The notes under the pieces: generated by a model
Told to the model about the DNA's origin: nothing
Database searches by the model: none
Seen by the model: the letters and a program-made list of their open reading frames with translations, nothing else
Position numbers and translations under genes: made by a program
Source: Echinimonas agarilytica
GTDB lineage: Bacteria; Pseudomonadota; Gammaproteobacteria; Enterobacterales; Neiellaceae
Direction of reading: 5' to 3'
Length of the DNA stretch: 64,000 bases
Assembly (NCBI RefSeq): GCF_023703465.1
Contig: NZ_JAMQGP010000001.1
Coordinates: 434,001 to 498,000, forward strand
Shown here: in pieces, positions 9,054 to 16,709 of the stretch
Layout: every line of letters begins with the position of its first letter
Numbering within the stretch: the stretch's first letter is position 1

Positions 9054-10097
9054 ATGATCACAGAACAGCGCCCTACAACAATTCAGGATGTCGCCGAGCG
9101 GGCGGGTGTATCTAAGATGACCGTGTCTCGCGTATTAAATCACGACAGTAAAGTCAGTGATACCACACGCGCTAAAGTGATGAAAGCGGTACAGGATATG
9201 AATTACCGCCCGAATATTTCAGCACGTCAATTAGCGGGCTCGAAGAGCTATTTTATCGGTTTGCTATACGATAATCCGAGTCAGGGCTATGTGAGCCAGT
9301 TTTTGCTAGGGGCTCTGAAACGATGCCGCGCGAGTGGTTATCATTTGGTGGTTGATGAGTGTAATGGTGGTTTGCAAGATAAGCTAAAAATCACACGCGA
9401 CTTGGTGAATTCCACTCGTGTTGACGGGGTCATTTTACTGCCGCCTTTGTGTGATGTTCCGGAAATTATCGATATTTTACGTCAGAGCAATACGCCTTAT
9501 ATTCGGATTTCACCCGATGTTGATTTAGATTCATCTGCATATGTTTGCATGGATGATTACCAAGCCGCCTATGAAATGACCAACGAGTTAATTAAACAAG
9601 GTCACAATGAAATTGGTTTTGTGATTGGACATCCAAATCAAGGCTCAAGCCGACTGCGCTATCAAGGCTTTCTAGACGCGATGCGCTCAAACCGCATTAG
9701 CTGCCCACCAGAATACATTGAACAGGGCTACTTTACGTATAAATCCGGCTTGCAGGCCGCGAACAAATTATTCGCGCTTGAACACCCACCCTCTGCTATT
9801 TTTGCAAGTAATGATGACATGGCTGCTGCGGTGACATCTGCTGCTCATATTCACGGTCTAAAAGTGCCAGAGGATGTGTCAGTTGTTGGGTTTGATGATA
9901 TTCAAATTTCAACCACAATTTGGCCGCCACTGACTACCATTCGCCAGCCGATTAATGAAATGGCAGAGCGTGCGATTGAATTGATTTATTCCGGCAAGCT
10001 CAATGAACCTCGCAAGCAAAATCGGTCTGACTATCGCAATGTCATCGACTTTGAATTGGTTAAGCGAGATTCGTTACAGCCAAAACAAAAGTCATAA
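9054..10097 (+). CDS. LacI-family transcriptional regulator
   Basis: A 347-residue regulator. Residues about 8-60 are a LacI-type DNA-binding domain (TIQDVAERAGVSKMTVSRVL) with the hinge helix ISARQLAG. The rest is a periplasmic-binding-protein-like sensor ending in VVGFDDIQ and LTTIRQP. Such proteins usually repress sugar genes until a sugar binds. It lies inside a sugar locus with six operator-like palindromes, one directly upstream of itself, so it is the best candidate for their cognate factor. The inducer cannot be read from the sequence. The hairpin downstream and the next operator-like site suggest that the symporter gene has its own promoter. Confidence 0.9.
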   Translation: MITEQRPTTIQDVAERAGVSKMTVSRVLNHDSKVSDTTRAKVMKAVQDMNYRPNISARQLAGSKSYFIGLLYDNPSQGYVSQFLLGALKRCRASGYHLVVDECNGGLQDKLKITRDLVNSTRVDGVILLPPLCDVPEIIDILRQSNTPYIRISPDVDLDSSAYVCMDDYQAAYEMTNELIKQGHNEIGFVIGHPNQGSSRLRYQGFLDAMRSNRISCPPEYIEQGYFTYKSGLQAANKLFALEHPPSAIFASNDDMAAAVTSAAHIHGLKVPEDVSVVGFDDIQISTTIWPPLTTIRQPINEMAERAIELIYSGKLNEPRKQNRSDYRNVIDFELVKRDSLQPKQKS

Positions 10098-10122
10098 TAT
10101 CAACTTAAGCTAAAGCTTTAAC

Positions 10123-10143
10123 ACGTCCTCTTTCTGAGGACGT
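10123..10143 (+). terminator. hairpin after the LacI-type gene
   Basis: An 8-bp perfect stem ACGTCCTC / GAGGACGT with a TTTCT loop. A run of six T follows only after about 8 bp, so it may be a terminator of modest strength. Confidence 0.5.
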
Positions 10144-10193
10144 GGCTCCCATTTTTTCCATATTCCGCGTGACGTTTTAATATTGAATCTATA

Positions 10194-10207
10194 TGTTAGC
10201 GGTATCA
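10194..10207. promoter_or_regulatory. LacI-type operator-like site 3
   Basis: TGTTAGCGGTATCA is a full consensus match, 49 bp upstream of the symporter start at 10256. It overlaps the first codons of a longer reading frame, which supports the downstream start. Confidence 0.6.
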
Positions 10208-10255
10208 TTTTTGTGTCATTCAACATGTTTATCTCAGTGGGAATGTGGGTTCATC

Positions 10256-11596
10256 ATGATTCGTATAAAAGAAAAGATAGGATATGGATTGGGCGATACA
10301 GCCAGCAATATTGTATTTCAGGTTGTCATCAACTTTTTAATGATTTTCTATACTGATGTGTTCGGTATTTCGGCGGCAGCAGTAGGTACCTTAATGCTTG
10401 TTGTACGCTTGTTCGATGCGATTACCGATCCTGTAATGGGCGGCATCGCTGATAGAACGAATACCCGATGGGGACGATATCGGCCCTACATGCTCTACAC
10501 CAGTATTCCATATGCAATTTTGGCCGTTCTTGCGTTCACAACACCGGATTTAGAGCAAAGCGGTAAGTTGCTATACGCCTATGTCACATATGCATTGTTG
10601 ATGACCATTTACACGGCCATTAATATTCCATATTCGGCGCTTGGAGGTGTCTTAACCGACGACCCTAAAGAGCGCACGTCGATTCAATCGTTTCGTTTTG
10701 CAATGGCCATGGCAGGTGGCGCTATTGTGACGTCTAGCTTCATGCCATTGGTGGAATACTTTGGTGGGGAAGAAGGTAATCGTGTGGTTGGCTATCAATA
10801 TGCGATGGGTACGTTGTCGGTTTTAGCTGTAGGTTGTTTCTTGCTATGCTTTTTTTCCACCCGTGAACGAGTCCAGCCACCGGCGAATGAAAAAAAGACC
10901 AACATGCTGCAAGATCTATGGTCGTTGCGAGGCAATAAGCCATTTGTATTGGTTGTGACAGCTGCATTTTTCTTGCTGATATTAACGGCCATGCGCTCGG
11001 CAGCGGCACCTTACTATATGACGTATGTGCTTGAACGAGAGGACTTAACTAGCTTCTTTTTAACATCAGGCATGATCGCAGCTTTAATTGGCGCTTTGTG
11101 TACCAACTTCATAAGCCAACGAGTATGCAAGGTCGGCTTCTTTAAGTTTGGCTGTTTGATGATTGTTGTGACTCATCTACTTCTATATGTGTTGCCCGGA
11201 GACTATTTGTGGCTATGTTATGCCGCGTTTGTGTTAGCCAATTTTTGCCAGATGATTGTTGTACCGATTAACTTCTCGATGGTGGCTGATACGGCCGACT
11301 ACGGTAGTTTAAAAACAGGTAAAAAAATCATGGGTATGTCCTTTTCCGCCCACCTATTAGTCATTAAGTTAGGGCTTGCGGTAGGTGGGGCGCTGACAGG
11401 TTGGTTGTTGTCTTACTATGGCTATGTCGCCAACCAAGCACAAACCGAAGAATCGTTAGCTGGCATTATGATCATCTTCGCTGGTATCGGTGTGATTGTG
11501 GGTGCGCTGATGTGGGTTGTGATGTACTTCTATACCTTAACGGATGACCGAATGGTGCACGTGCATCAAGAGATGGAGCAGCAGCGTTCGGCTTAA
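10256..11596 (+). CDS. GPH-family (MelB/XynB-like) sugar:cation symporter
   Basis: A 446-residue inner-membrane transporter with about 12 hydrophobic segments. The N-terminus IRIKEKIGYGLGDTASNI and the following DAITDPVMGGIADRTNTRWGRYRPY are the hallmark of the glycoside-pentoside-hexuronide symporters (TC 2.A.2). A longer frame begins at 10193, but its first codons cover the operator-like site, so I take the ATG at 10256 that gives the family N-terminus. It probably imports oligosaccharides or glycosides released by the secreted enzymes encoded nearby, with Na+ or H+. The substrate could be a manno- or xylo-oligosaccharide, a uronide or another glycoside. The sequence alone does not decide. 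Confidence 0.87.
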   Translation: MIRIKEKIGYGLGDTASNIVFQVVINFLMIFYTDVFGISAAAVGTLMLVVRLFDAITDPVMGGIADRTNTRWGRYRPYMLYTSIPYAILAVLAFTTPDLEQSGKLLYAYVTYALLMTIYTAINIPYSALGGVLTDDPKERTSIQSFRFAMAMAGGAIVTSSFMPLVEYFGGEEGNRVVGYQYAMGTLSVLAVGCFLLCFFSTRERVQPPANEKKTNMLQDLWSLRGNKPFVLVVTAAFFLLILTAMRSAAAPYYMTYVLEREDLTSFFLTSGMIAALIGALCTNFISQRVCKVGFFKFGCLMIVVTHLLLYVLPGDYLWLCYAAFVLANFCQMIVVPINFSMVADTADYGSLKTGKKIMGMSFSAHLLVIKLGLAVGGALTGWLLSYYGYVANQAQTEESLAGIMIIFAGIGVIVGALMWVVMYFYTLTDDRMVHVHQEMEQQRSA

Positions 11597-11612
11597 CATA
11601 TTCTTATCTACA

Positions 11613-11642
11613 CCACCAAGGCGCTGTTGATTGCCTTGGTGG
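11613..11642. terminator. hairpin between convergent symporter and oxidoreductase genes
   Basis: The inverted repeat CCACCAAGGC / GCCTTGGTGG has a 10-nt loop and lies between convergent gene ends. There is no clear T-run on either side, so it may be a transcription barrier rather than a classical terminator. Confidence 0.5.
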
Positions 11643-11666
11643 TTGGTAAGCGCACGATGCCGATAT

Positions 11667-12656
11667 TTACCGATCTTCTGGATATTGTACGTTGAGCTGG
11701 TTGCGAAGATTGTCCATCCATTGCATTGTTTCTAGTGTCATTTTGTGACTTATCATGTCACTTTCTATTTTTCCGGCTTGAATGCAACGCTCCGCTTCCA
11801 TGATTTCATATTCAAAACCCGTTTGAGCATATGGTTCATTGCATTGCTCGACGGTACCATTTGCCAAATGCAATGACGCTGATGTGGCATCCCAAAACAT
11901 TTCATCAACTTTGATATGGCCATTTGAGCCATAGATGGTCAATGAGTTTTCGGTTTGAGAGACAAAGTTACAACTAAATTGTGCAAATTGATGTTGTCCA
12001 AAGTCTAAGTTCGCAACCATCAGTTCGTCGACTCCCGTGGTTCCAACAATACCCGATGCATTTGCCGATAACGGACTTCGGCCAAATACCCATTGGCTCA
12101 TCGACATACAATAGACGCCCATGTCTAATAGGACACCTCCGGCCAAATTGGGGTTGAGTAGCCTATCGGATTCATTCCTAGGTACATTGAATCCAAAATT
12201 ACTTTGTACCAGTCTAGGCGTCCCAATAAGTCCTTTTGAAAGCCAATAATCAACTTTCTGATAAACCGGTAAAAATCGGCTCCATAGCGCTTCCATTAAG
12301 AACACTTGGTGGCTTCTGGATAACTCAATAAGAGCTTCGGTTTGCGCGGCTGTCACTGTGAGTGGCTTCTCACACAACACTGGCTTTCCAGCTTTTATGC
12401 AGGCCGCGATTTGCTCAAAATGAAAGTTATGAGGTGTGGCAATATAGACTCCATCTACGTCAGCCGCTGCAAATAGGTCGTCGTAATTGGTATAAACAAA
12501 GGATGCGTTGTATTTGCTTGCGAATGCTTGTGCGCGTTGCTCACTCCGACTTGCTACAGCCTGAAGAACACCGCACCCATGGTGAGCAAGAGCTTGTGCA
12601 AAACGGTGGGCAATGCGGCCAGGGCCAATCAAGCCCCAACGAAAATCTGCGGTCAT
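11667..12656 (-). CDS. Gfo/Idh/MocA-family NAD(P)-dependent oxidoreductase
   Basis: A 329-residue cytoplasmic enzyme. The N-terminal Rossmann fold has the dinucleotide motif GLIGPGRIAHRFAQAL. The family catalytic motif EKPLTVTAAQTEALI follows near residue 95, and the C-terminal substrate domain starts after the VLLDMGVYCMSMSQWVFG block. The closest named relatives by pattern are D-xylose dehydrogenases, dihydrodiol dehydrogenases and glucose-fructose oxidoreductases. In this locus it would oxidise or epimerise an imported sugar. It is divergent from the lyase gene, with one operator-like site in the shared 558-bp gap. The actual substrate is unknown. Confidence 0.85.
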   Translation of the reverse strand: MTADFRWGLIGPGRIAHRFAQALAHHGCGVLQAVASRSEQRAQAFASKYNASFVYTNYDDLFAAADVDGVYIATPHNFHFEQIAACIKAGKPVLCEKPLTVTAAQTEALIELSRSHQVFLMEALWSRFLPVYQKVDYWLSKGLIGTPRLVQSNFGFNVPRNESDRLLNPNLAGGVLLDMGVYCMSMSQWVFGRSPLSANASGIVGTTGVDELMVANLDFGQHQFAQFSCNFVSQTENSLTIYGSNGHIKVDEMFWDATSASLHLANGTVEQCNEPYAQTGFEYEIMEAERCIQAGKIESDMISHKMTLETMQWMDNLRNQLNVQYPEDR

Positions 12657-12772
12657 AACAATTCCTCAGTTAGATCTATTTCATGCTGATTTAAACACGC
12701 ACCAGTGTGTCATTTATGGCGACTGACATCGACTATTTTAAGAGCCAGTTATGACGGAACGTTCGCCTTATT

Positions 12773-12791
12773 TATCGTTTTTTGAACGATA
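12773..12791. repeat. inverted repeat in the oxidoreductase / lyase gap
   Basis: TATCGTT and AACGATA arms (7 bp) are separated by a 5-nt spacer, 117 bp upstream of the oxidoreductase start. It could be an operator for a second regulator or the base of a small hairpin. Nearby there is also the 8-bp palindrome GAACGTTC at 12757-12764. Confidence 0.35.
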
Positions 12792-12907
12792 CGTGATGAA
12801 ATTAGCCGCGAACAGGTATTGCAAATATCATTCCTTGATAACAATCAATTATTGTTTGTTGGTATTTTGTTGATCGGTGTCAGTTTGTGTCAGCCATTTA
12901 AATATTA

Positions 12908-12925
12908 TGTTAGCGGGCGCTAACT
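12908..12925. promoter_or_regulatory. LacI-type operator-like site 4 (widely spaced)
   Basis: TGTTAGCGGGCGCTAACT carries two exact half-sites (GTTAGCG / CGCTAAC) with two extra central bases compared with the other sites. It lies between the oxidoreductase and the lyase leader, about 110 bp upstream of the lyase -35 box, and could serve either gene. Confidence 0.5.
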
Positions 12926-13035
12926 ATCGTTCTATACTTTTGTTTGTTGCAGATATTTCAGAGATCGTAAGTTGATGATTTTTGTTGGTAAGTTTTATTT
13001 TCACTTGTCGATTTAATAAAAATTTAAATTTTTGG

Positions 13036-13063
13036 TTGATTTTTGTTCTATATCTCGTAAAAT
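13036..13063 (+). promoter_or_regulatory. promoter of the alginate lyase leader
   Basis: TTGATT (13036-13041) and TAAAAT (13058-13063) are separated by 16 bp. Transcription from it would begin near 13070, about 10 nt before the riboswitch aptamer, which is where a leader promoter should lie. Confidence 0.6.
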
Positions 13064-13080
13064 TTCTCCCGAATTTGAAA

Positions 13081-13156
13081 AGGGCAAAGCTGGCGAAAAC
13101 CAGTGACGCAAAACCACCGGTCTAAGGGAATTTATTCCTACGATAGCGGGGCTGCC
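13081..13156 (+). ncRNA. cyclic-di-GMP-I (GEMM-I) riboswitch aptamer
   Basis: All hallmark blocks occur in order. AGGGCAAAG at the 5' end is followed by a hairpin CTGG-CGAAAA-CCAG with a GNRA-type loop. Next is GACGCAAAACCACCGGTCTAA (13104 onward), then a second hairpin GGAATTTATTCC, and finally ATAGCGGGGCTGCC. The closing helix is GGCA (13083-13086) with TGCC (13153-13156). These match the GEMM-I consensus (GGGCAAA ... GACGCAAAGCC ... GGTCTAA ... TAGCGGGGTTGCC). The class binds cyclic di-GMP. It lies about 60 bp before the secreted lyase gene in the same direction, so it should set lyase expression by c-di-GMP level. Confidence 0.93.
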
Positions 13157-13214
13157 AAATTACCTACCAAGGTAATTTCCTTTTCTGTGTTATGTATTAG
13201 ATAAGGTAATTTCC
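13157..13214 (+). promoter_or_regulatory. putative riboswitch expression platform and ribosome site
   Basis: Directly after the aptamer lies AAATTACCT (13157-13165). Its complement AGGTAATTT occurs twice, at 13170-13178 and at 13204-13212, each inside the 12-bp direct repeat AAGGTAATTTCC. The first pairing gives a 9-bp hairpin followed by CCTTTTC, a weak terminator shape. The second would cover the AAGG ribosome site (13203-13206), 8 nt before the ATG at 13215. The pairings are mutually exclusive. Which one c-di-GMP favours cannot be told by eye. Confidence 0.6.
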
Positions 13215-14396
13215 ATGCAAAACTCTTTGAGTCTCGCACCTGCTCGTGTGCGCAAAATTAAAACTTCTTTATTCACTGCTTTACTTGCTGTTTCGGGCAC
13301 ATTTGCCTCTGCGTTGGTCTCTGCAGAAATGCTACCAGGCTATGTAAACGACACGTATAACGCACGCCATATCTGGCAGAAAGACAACCAAAGCTTATCG
13401 AATAAGTCGTTCACATGTCCTGACTTAATCGAACCTTTACATCAGTTCGAATCTGGTAGTATTTATCTTGATACACCATGTCGTTGCGAAATTGACCCTG
13501 TAAAGCAGGCGATATACGAAGCAGAAAAGAAAGCACTGGATGATTTCAATAAAGTGCTGATTTCGAACTCAGATCGTTATGTTGCAACGCCAATTGAGCG
13601 TGAAGAGATTGCTCAGTGTGTGGTGGAGCATTTGGAGCATTGGGCCAATGCCGATGCAATGTTAGGGGATCATGCCGAGAATTTGGGGTATCACAAATCT
13701 GCAGATTTACTCGGTGCGGTAGCGTCTTCATTTGCCAAGATCCGTAATGCAGAAGGTACACCGTTATTGGATGAAAACTCTTCGATTGGTTACTGGATGA
13801 CACAGCTCGGTGACACCGTGATTGAGTATTATGACTCGATCGAAGGCTCAAAAACGAGTCGTAATAACCACCGCTATTGGGATGGCTTTAGTGTTGGGCG
13901 TTCTGCTGTTTTATTGCAAAACCAAGCGCAGTTTGGTTGGGCGATGGAAGGGCTTAAAATTGGCCTGAATGAAGTTGAAGCCGATGGGACATTGCCGCTT
14001 GAAATGGCTCGAGGTAGCAAAGCTCATCAGTATCATATCTATGCATTACAGCCGCTTATTGGCCTTGCTGAATTATCAATTGCGAACTTAGAGTACATGC
14101 CAGATCCATTCTATCCATATGGTTACAATGATGAAGCTTTAGTTCGTTTAGCGCAGCTGATGATTGAAGAACAGCTTCGTACTGAGCCTTCGGAAATATT
14201 CTTGAAAAAAGATGAGATGGTTTGCTACAAAGCCGCATGGGCAGAGATTTACTTGCGCCGAACACCATTGGACTTAAAGCATGATGTGACCGACTTTGTG
14301 CTGAACAAACGTGCAGAATGTAACAACACACTTTATAGCACGGGCATGGGTGGCAATATGTTAATGCTGTATGGTTCACGTAACTTGTCGCTCTAA
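13215..14396 (+). CDS. secreted PL5-type alginate lyase (AlgL-like)
   Basis: A 393-residue exported protein; the signal peptide ends near LVSA-EM (about residue 37). It is colinear with AlgL of Pseudomonas: NNHRYWDGFSVGRSAVL (residues 217-233) and LPLEMARGSKAHQYHIYALQPL (260-281) correspond to NNHSYW and the RRQRALAYHNYAL block. The catalytic set Asn218, His219, Arg266 and Tyr273 is therefore present. PL5 enzymes cleave mannuronate-rich alginate by beta-elimination in the periplasm or outside the cell. It is not embedded in alginate biosynthesis genes, so a catabolic or matrix-release role is likely. It lies behind a c-di-GMP riboswitch and near a LacI-type operator. Another uronic-acid polymer cannot be excluded as substrate. 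Confidence 0.82.
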   Translation: MQNSLSLAPARVRKIKTSLFTALLAVSGTFASALVSAEMLPGYVNDTYNARHIWQKDNQSLSNKSFTCPDLIEPLHQFESGSIYLDTPCRCEIDPVKQAIYEAEKKALDDFNKVLISNSDRYVATPIEREEIAQCVVEHLEHWANADAMLGDHAENLGYHKSADLLGAVASSFAKIRNAEGTPLLDENSSIGYWMTQLGDTVIEYYDSIEGSKTSRNNHRYWDGFSVGRSAVLLQNQAQFGWAMEGLKIGLNEVEADGTLPLEMARGSKAHQYHIYALQPLIGLAELSIANLEYMPDPFYPYGYNDEALVRLAQLMIEEQLRTEPSEIFLKKDEMVCYKAAWAEIYLRRTPLDLKHDVTDFVLNKRAECNNTLYSTGMGGNMLMLYGSRNLSL

Positions 14397-14408
14397 TTCT
14401 TTCCCCCT

Positions 14409-14440
14409 CATCAGTCAAAGTGCCACTACTTTGACTGATG
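14409..14440. terminator. hairpin between convergent lyase and galM genes
   Basis: A 13-bp perfect stem CATCAGTCAAAGT / ACTTTGACTGATG with a short loop lies at the junction of convergent genes and overlaps the last codons of galM. There is no strong T-tract. Confidence 0.6.
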
Positions 14441-15412
14441 TCCTTGTGAAAATCGATACACAATTCTCTCTTGATAGGGTTTGCCTGGATGCACTTCGGC
14501 ATTCGGGAAATGAGGCTGATTGGGCGCATCAGGAAATTGCTGCGCTTCCAAGCATAAACCTTGTTTCGGCTTAAATGGACCGGTGAGATATTGCCCGCAA
14601 TACAGCTGCAAGCCAGGTTGAGTGGAGAGCACTGTCATCGACAAATCGGTTTGTGGTGAATACAAAATGGCAGCCCAATGCAATGGGTTCCCGTTGGGTT
14701 CAATTTCAAAATTATGATCAAATCCTTCGGAGTGCTGTAATTGCGGATGTTTTGCATCCAATACTTTGGCAAGTTGTTGAGCTTGGCGAAAATCGAACGG
14801 CGTATTGTTGACGGGCGCTGAGTGTCCGGTTGGAATGCCTTGCTCGTTCACTTCAGTAAATTGCGACGCATTGATCTGCAACCAATGATCACCAATGTAC
14901 TGTTTTTCTCGATCCAAGTTGAAATAACAATGGTTGGTTAAATTGACCACTGTGGCGGCTGAGGTTTCCGCATAATAAGAAATAGAGACCGAATCTTCGG
15001 TCGCCCTGATGGTTTGCTTGACCGTCAGCTGCCCAGGAAATCCTTGCTCTCCATTGCGAGATACATACTGCAATGCGACTTCATCCGGCTTGGTATAAAT
15101 GACCTGCCAAGGCTGATGCTGAAAACCGTATCGGCCGCCATGAAGTATGTTGCCATTCTCGTTGGCGGTGAGTTTATGCGTGACTCCTTTGAGTTTAAAT
15201 TCAGCCCTGGCAATGCGGTTGGCGTATCGGCCCGGTGTACAGCCCATGTAAAATGGGTCAATACGATACATCTCTGGTTTGTCATAGCTTAAAACAGTGT
15301 TCATCAGCTCGCCTTGATGGCGAAACCTGATGGCCCGAATCGTGCCGCCCCAAGGCAGCACATCAACCTCTACGTCACCGGAAGCGATGGTGATTTGTGT
15401 TGTAATGTCCAT
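14426..15412 (-). CDS. galM: aldose 1-epimerase
   Basis: A 328-residue mutarotase. Family landmarks are GRYANRIARAEFKLKG near residue 65, LTANENGNILHGG with the catalytic His region near residue 80, LTNHCYFNLD near residue 155 (second active-site His) and the C-terminal PEQAGLCLEAQQFPDAPN-type block with the catalytic Glu. It interconverts alpha and beta anomers of hexoses. No signal peptide, so cytoplasmic. Its start overlaps the stop of the GH26-like gene by one base (TAATG), so the two are translationally coupled and the epimerase probably acts on sugar released by that pathway. Confidence 0.93.
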   Translation of the reverse strand: MDITTQITIASGDVEVDVLPWGGTIRAIRFRHQGELMNTVLSYDKPEMYRIDPFYMGCTPGRYANRIARAEFKLKGVTHKLTANENGNILHGGRYGFQHQPWQVIYTKPDEVALQYVSRNGEQGFPGQLTVKQTIRATEDSVSISYYAETSAATVVNLTNHCYFNLDREKQYIGDHWLQINASQFTEVNEQGIPTGHSAPVNNTPFDFRQAQQLAKVLDAKHPQLQHSEGFDHNFEIEPNGNPLHWAAILYSPQTDLSMTVLSTQPGLQLYCGQYLTGPFKPKQGLCLEAQQFPDAPNQPHFPNAEVHPGKPYQERIVYRFSQGHQSK

Positions 15413-16590
15413 TAATGATTCAGGCTCGATGTAAGTTCAGCTCCGCCGTGAAGCCATTGAGGCTGACTGATTTGGGCTAACCATTTTTCCAAAATGTATG
15501 AATTTGCCTGAACGCGAGAATCTCCCCAGAATCCTGAATGATAAGGCTTGCCCCACATTGGCTGAGAGTCCCAATCAGTGTTGATGTAAGCGACTGCGCG
15601 AATCACATCTCGATTGCTTTCAATGTAGTCAAAGTACGGCACGTACCATGTATTCCAAATGTATTCCGGCGTCACAGACGTTTTATTTTCACCGGATGGA
15701 CCGTCGATCACGACACCAATATTGGCATGATATAAGTCGCCAATATGAAATCCTTGTGGTGACGACTCGGCGATCATGACAGGCTTTTTGCGATCGCGCG
15801 CAAAGTTGACAATTTCATTGGCTAGACTCTTTTGAGTCGAAGGGATGTCCTTATTTGCGCCTTGCTGGTCAGGCGTGAGGAACCATGATATCGCCATCCA
15901 ATCAACATAATCATCGCCGGGATAATAGCGCAGTGCATCTTCAACTCCACCATCGATATAATCATCCGCAGGTGACGATGCTGATTGCCAAACAAACACG
16001 GCGTTGTTGGCCTTGTGGGATCGGAGTTGGTCCGCAACATGGCGGTAAGCTGCAATATACTGAGCCACGTTGCCATAACCTTTGTTCCAAGCACCATCAA
16101 ATTCGTAGCCAACTCGAACAAACACTGGCTGAGAGTGATGTTTAATCAACTCTGCAAGCTTGGCAATGTTATGATCGAATTCGCCCTTCGCGAGGCGCTC
16201 TAAGCCGTGTTTGGTATAGTCCTCGGTGAGCGACAATCCAATCGCCAGAGATGATTCCGGAAACAAATTGATGGTGGTGATTGCGTTGGATGGGCCACCT
16301 CCCCAGTCGGCTTCTCGTGTATCGACTTTGAGCTCATTGTCTAGCCCCAAACCGCCAAAAAACAGATCGTCTTTATCCAGCGCATAAATGCCTAAATATG
16401 TGGTGACACCGCCTGGAGTAGGGCAGCAAAGGCTCTCTTTGTATCCTCTAAGAGCACTGAGTTCTTGGCCAATAATCAATAATGTTTTGCCGTCTTTTGG
16501 CGTGTATTTACCTTCAATTGAAGTTGCACCTACGTGTGAAGATACGGCAAATAACAAAACACCCAGCAAAGAGAGAAATGACTTCATCAT
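15412..16590 (-). CDS. secreted GH26-like glycoside hydrolase
   Basis: A 392-residue exported protein (signal peptide ending near SHVGA). The fold pattern is that of a clan GH-A TIM barrel of the GH26 type. FVRVGYEFDGAWN carries the probable acid/base Glu163, NAVFVWQSASS follows on the next strand, DYVDWMAISWF comes next, and KPVMIAESSPQG has the probable nucleophile Glu275. GH26 contains beta-mannanases, beta-1,3-xylanases and mixed-linkage glucanases, and I cannot tell which applies. An operator-like site lies about 40 bp upstream and galM is coupled downstream. The pair of cysteines in LCCPTPGG near residue 55 is unusual. Confidence 0.75.
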   Translation of the reverse strand: MMKSFLSLLGVLLFAVSSHVGATSIEGKYTPKDGKTLLIIGQELSALRGYKESLCCPTPGGVTTYLGIYALDKDDLFFGGLGLDNELKVDTREADWGGGPSNAITTINLFPESSLAIGLSLTEDYTKHGLERLAKGEFDHNIAKLAELIKHHSQPVFVRVGYEFDGAWNKGYGNVAQYIAAYRHVADQLRSHKANNAVFVWQSASSPADDYIDGGVEDALRYYPGDDYVDWMAISWFLTPDQQGANKDIPSTQKSLANEIVNFARDRKKPVMIAESSPQGFHIGDLYHANIGVVIDGPSGENKTSVTPEYIWNTWYVPYFDYIESNRDVIRAVAYINTDWDSQPMWGKPYHSGFWGDSRVQANSYILEKWLAQISQPQWLHGGAELTSSLNH

Positions 16591-16630
16591 AAAAAATCCA
16601 ATTTGAATATCCCGAAAATCGTTAAATTAG

Positions 16631-16644
16631 TGTTAGCGCTATCA
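16631..16644. promoter_or_regulatory. LacI-type operator-like site 5
   Basis: TGTTAGCGCTATCA is a full consensus match with an almost symmetric centre (TTAGCGCTA). It lies 41 bp upstream of the GH26-like gene start, a repressing position for the GH26-galM operon. Confidence 0.6.
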
Positions 16645-16709
16645 ATGGTGCTGTCAATCATCTCTCAAGAATAGTGAGATCTGGATTACAGAGTCTGATG
16701 TCCATTCCG

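Noticed and set aside
13072-13161. An extension of the aptamer closing helix by AATTT (13072-13076) with AAATT (13157-13161)
   Set aside because: Six unpaired bases lie between it and the GGCA/TGCC helix on one side only, so a continuous helix is unlikely. It could still compete with the expression platform.
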